A DNA stretch of 5,764 nt from positions 1 through 5,764 of the forward strand of contig JAMDCS010000048.1 in NCBI GenBank assembly GCA_023488835.1, given 5' to 3'. Below are positions 5,556 through 5,764 of this stretch, piece by piece. Origin of the DNA: Candidatus Bathyarchaeota archaeon. Lineage in GTDB: Archaea; Thermoproteota; Bathyarchaeia; Bathyarchaeales; UBA233. Every line of letters starts with the position of its first letter. Within the stretch, counting starts at the first letter, position 1. The notes under the pieces are model-generated. The model made no database searches, had not been told where the DNA came from, and saw only the letters and a list, made by a program, of their open reading frames with translations. Position numbers and translations under genes: made by a program.

Positions 5556-5764
5556 TTAGCTGTATTCTCTGTAGGTGTAGTTGCATTTGGTGCAGCGCAG
5601 AAACTGAGTCGAAGACTCATCTGCCCCGCGCGTTTGTACTTGCCAGACATAAGCCGTATTGTTCCCGCACCTTGGGCACTCAATGCGCACCGTCGGCAGC
5701 GTGCTTAACTTCTGCTCCTCTTTACCAATTACCGCTACAAACTGCTGGTTCCAACAACTGCCAC
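5556..5764 (-). CDS. tfs: Transcription factor S (TFS, TFIIS-like), C-terminal part, truncated by the window edge
   Basis: Archaeal transcript-cleavage factor that reaches into the RNA polymerase secondary channel and stimulates cleavage of backtracked RNA. Sixty-eight codons are visible to the TAA at 5556-5558; the start and the N-terminal zinc ribbon (a full protein is about 100-115 aa) lie beyond the right edge. Visible are the linker KEEQKLSTLPTV (residues 14-25 of the fragment), then the C-terminal zinc ribbon: CPRC at 29-32, QTRGADESSTQF at 43-54 with the catalytic acidic pair D48-E49, CTKC at 57-60 and the ending YREYS. The D-E pair identifies TFS rather than an RPB9-like polymerase subunit. 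The first seven or so residues (GSCWNQQ) derive from a 25-base stretch repeated exactly at 4859-4883 and may not belong to the gene. A separate promoter seems to drive the archaeosortase gene 107 bases downstream. Confidence 0.93.
   Translation of the reverse strand, partial: GSCWNQQFVAVIGKEEQKLSTLPTVRIECPRCGNNTAYVWQVQTRGADESSTQFLRCTKCNYTYREYS
5740..5764 (-). repeat. 25-base inverted repeat, copy at the window edge
   Basis: The final 25 bases are the exact reverse complement of 4859-4883 and run to the very last base. Here they lie in the transcription factor S frame and encode GSCWNQQ, which is unlike the polar linker expected. This copy is therefore the suspect one and may be an assembly artefact. 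Confidence 0.85.

Noticed and set aside
5490..5708. Overlapping open frames on both strands (5490-5708 plus, 5480-5683 minus) at the right end
   Set aside because: The minus-strand frame ending at 5556 encodes a clear TFS zinc ribbon with both CxxC pairs and the DE dipeptide, so the other frames are shadows.
4859..5764. Inverted repeats as ends of a mobile element
   Set aside because: No transposase lies between them, one copy is within the coding core of the archaeosortase, no target-site duplication is visible, and the other copy ends at the window edge.
1..5764. CRISPR array, tRNA, rRNA or replication origin
   Set aside because: I saw no regularly spaced repeats, no cloverleaf-like sequence and no repeated origin-type boxes. 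The priS-gins15 operon alone is not evidence of an origin.

Overview
The window looks archaeal. It carries an archaeal-type primase small subunit followed directly by a GINS subunit, the C-terminal half of a transcription factor S, an exosortase/archaeosortase family membrane peptidase, and a polyprenyl-phosphate sugar synthase next to a GT-C type membrane glycosyltransferase. Expression signals also fit an archaeon: TATA-like boxes about 26 bases before probable transcript starts, oligo-T tracts after stop codons, and only some genes with a Shine-Dalgarno sequence. The protein style would fit an uncultured TACK lineage such as Bathyarchaeia, but this is an impression without tree evidence.

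Layout. Plus strand: a dolichol-phosphate-mannose-synthase-like GT2 enzyme (61-777), a 558-residue multi-pass GT-C type protein with an N-terminal extracytoplasmic domain (863-2539), then a separate transcription unit with priS (2618-3847) and gins15 (3847-4428), whose stop and start codons share one base. Minus strand: transcription factor S enters from the right edge (5764-5556, 5' end missing), followed by the archaeosortase-like gene (5448-4402). The archaeosortase gene converges on gins15 and overlaps its 3' end by 27 bases.

How the genes fit together. The GT2 enzyme probably charges a polyprenyl phosphate with a sugar on the cytoplasmic face, and the neighbouring GT-C protein could use that lipid-linked sugar on the outer face. 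The archaeosortase would process C-terminal sorting signals of secreted, often glycosylated, surface proteins. So two envelope modules flank a core replication operon (primase plus GINS, a CMG helicase component), with a transcription elongation factor alongside.

The points most worth checking are: a 25-base perfect inverted repeat between the archaeosortase gene and the last 25 bases of the window, which looks like an assembly-edge artefact inside the transcription factor S gene; a nested extra zinc ribbon in PriS; five N-glycosylation sequons confined to the extracytoplasmic domain of the GT-C protein; and a gins15 terminator that is read antisense as the basic tail of the archaeosortase. 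I see no mobile element, CRISPR array, rRNA or tRNA, and no clearly new multi-gene system.
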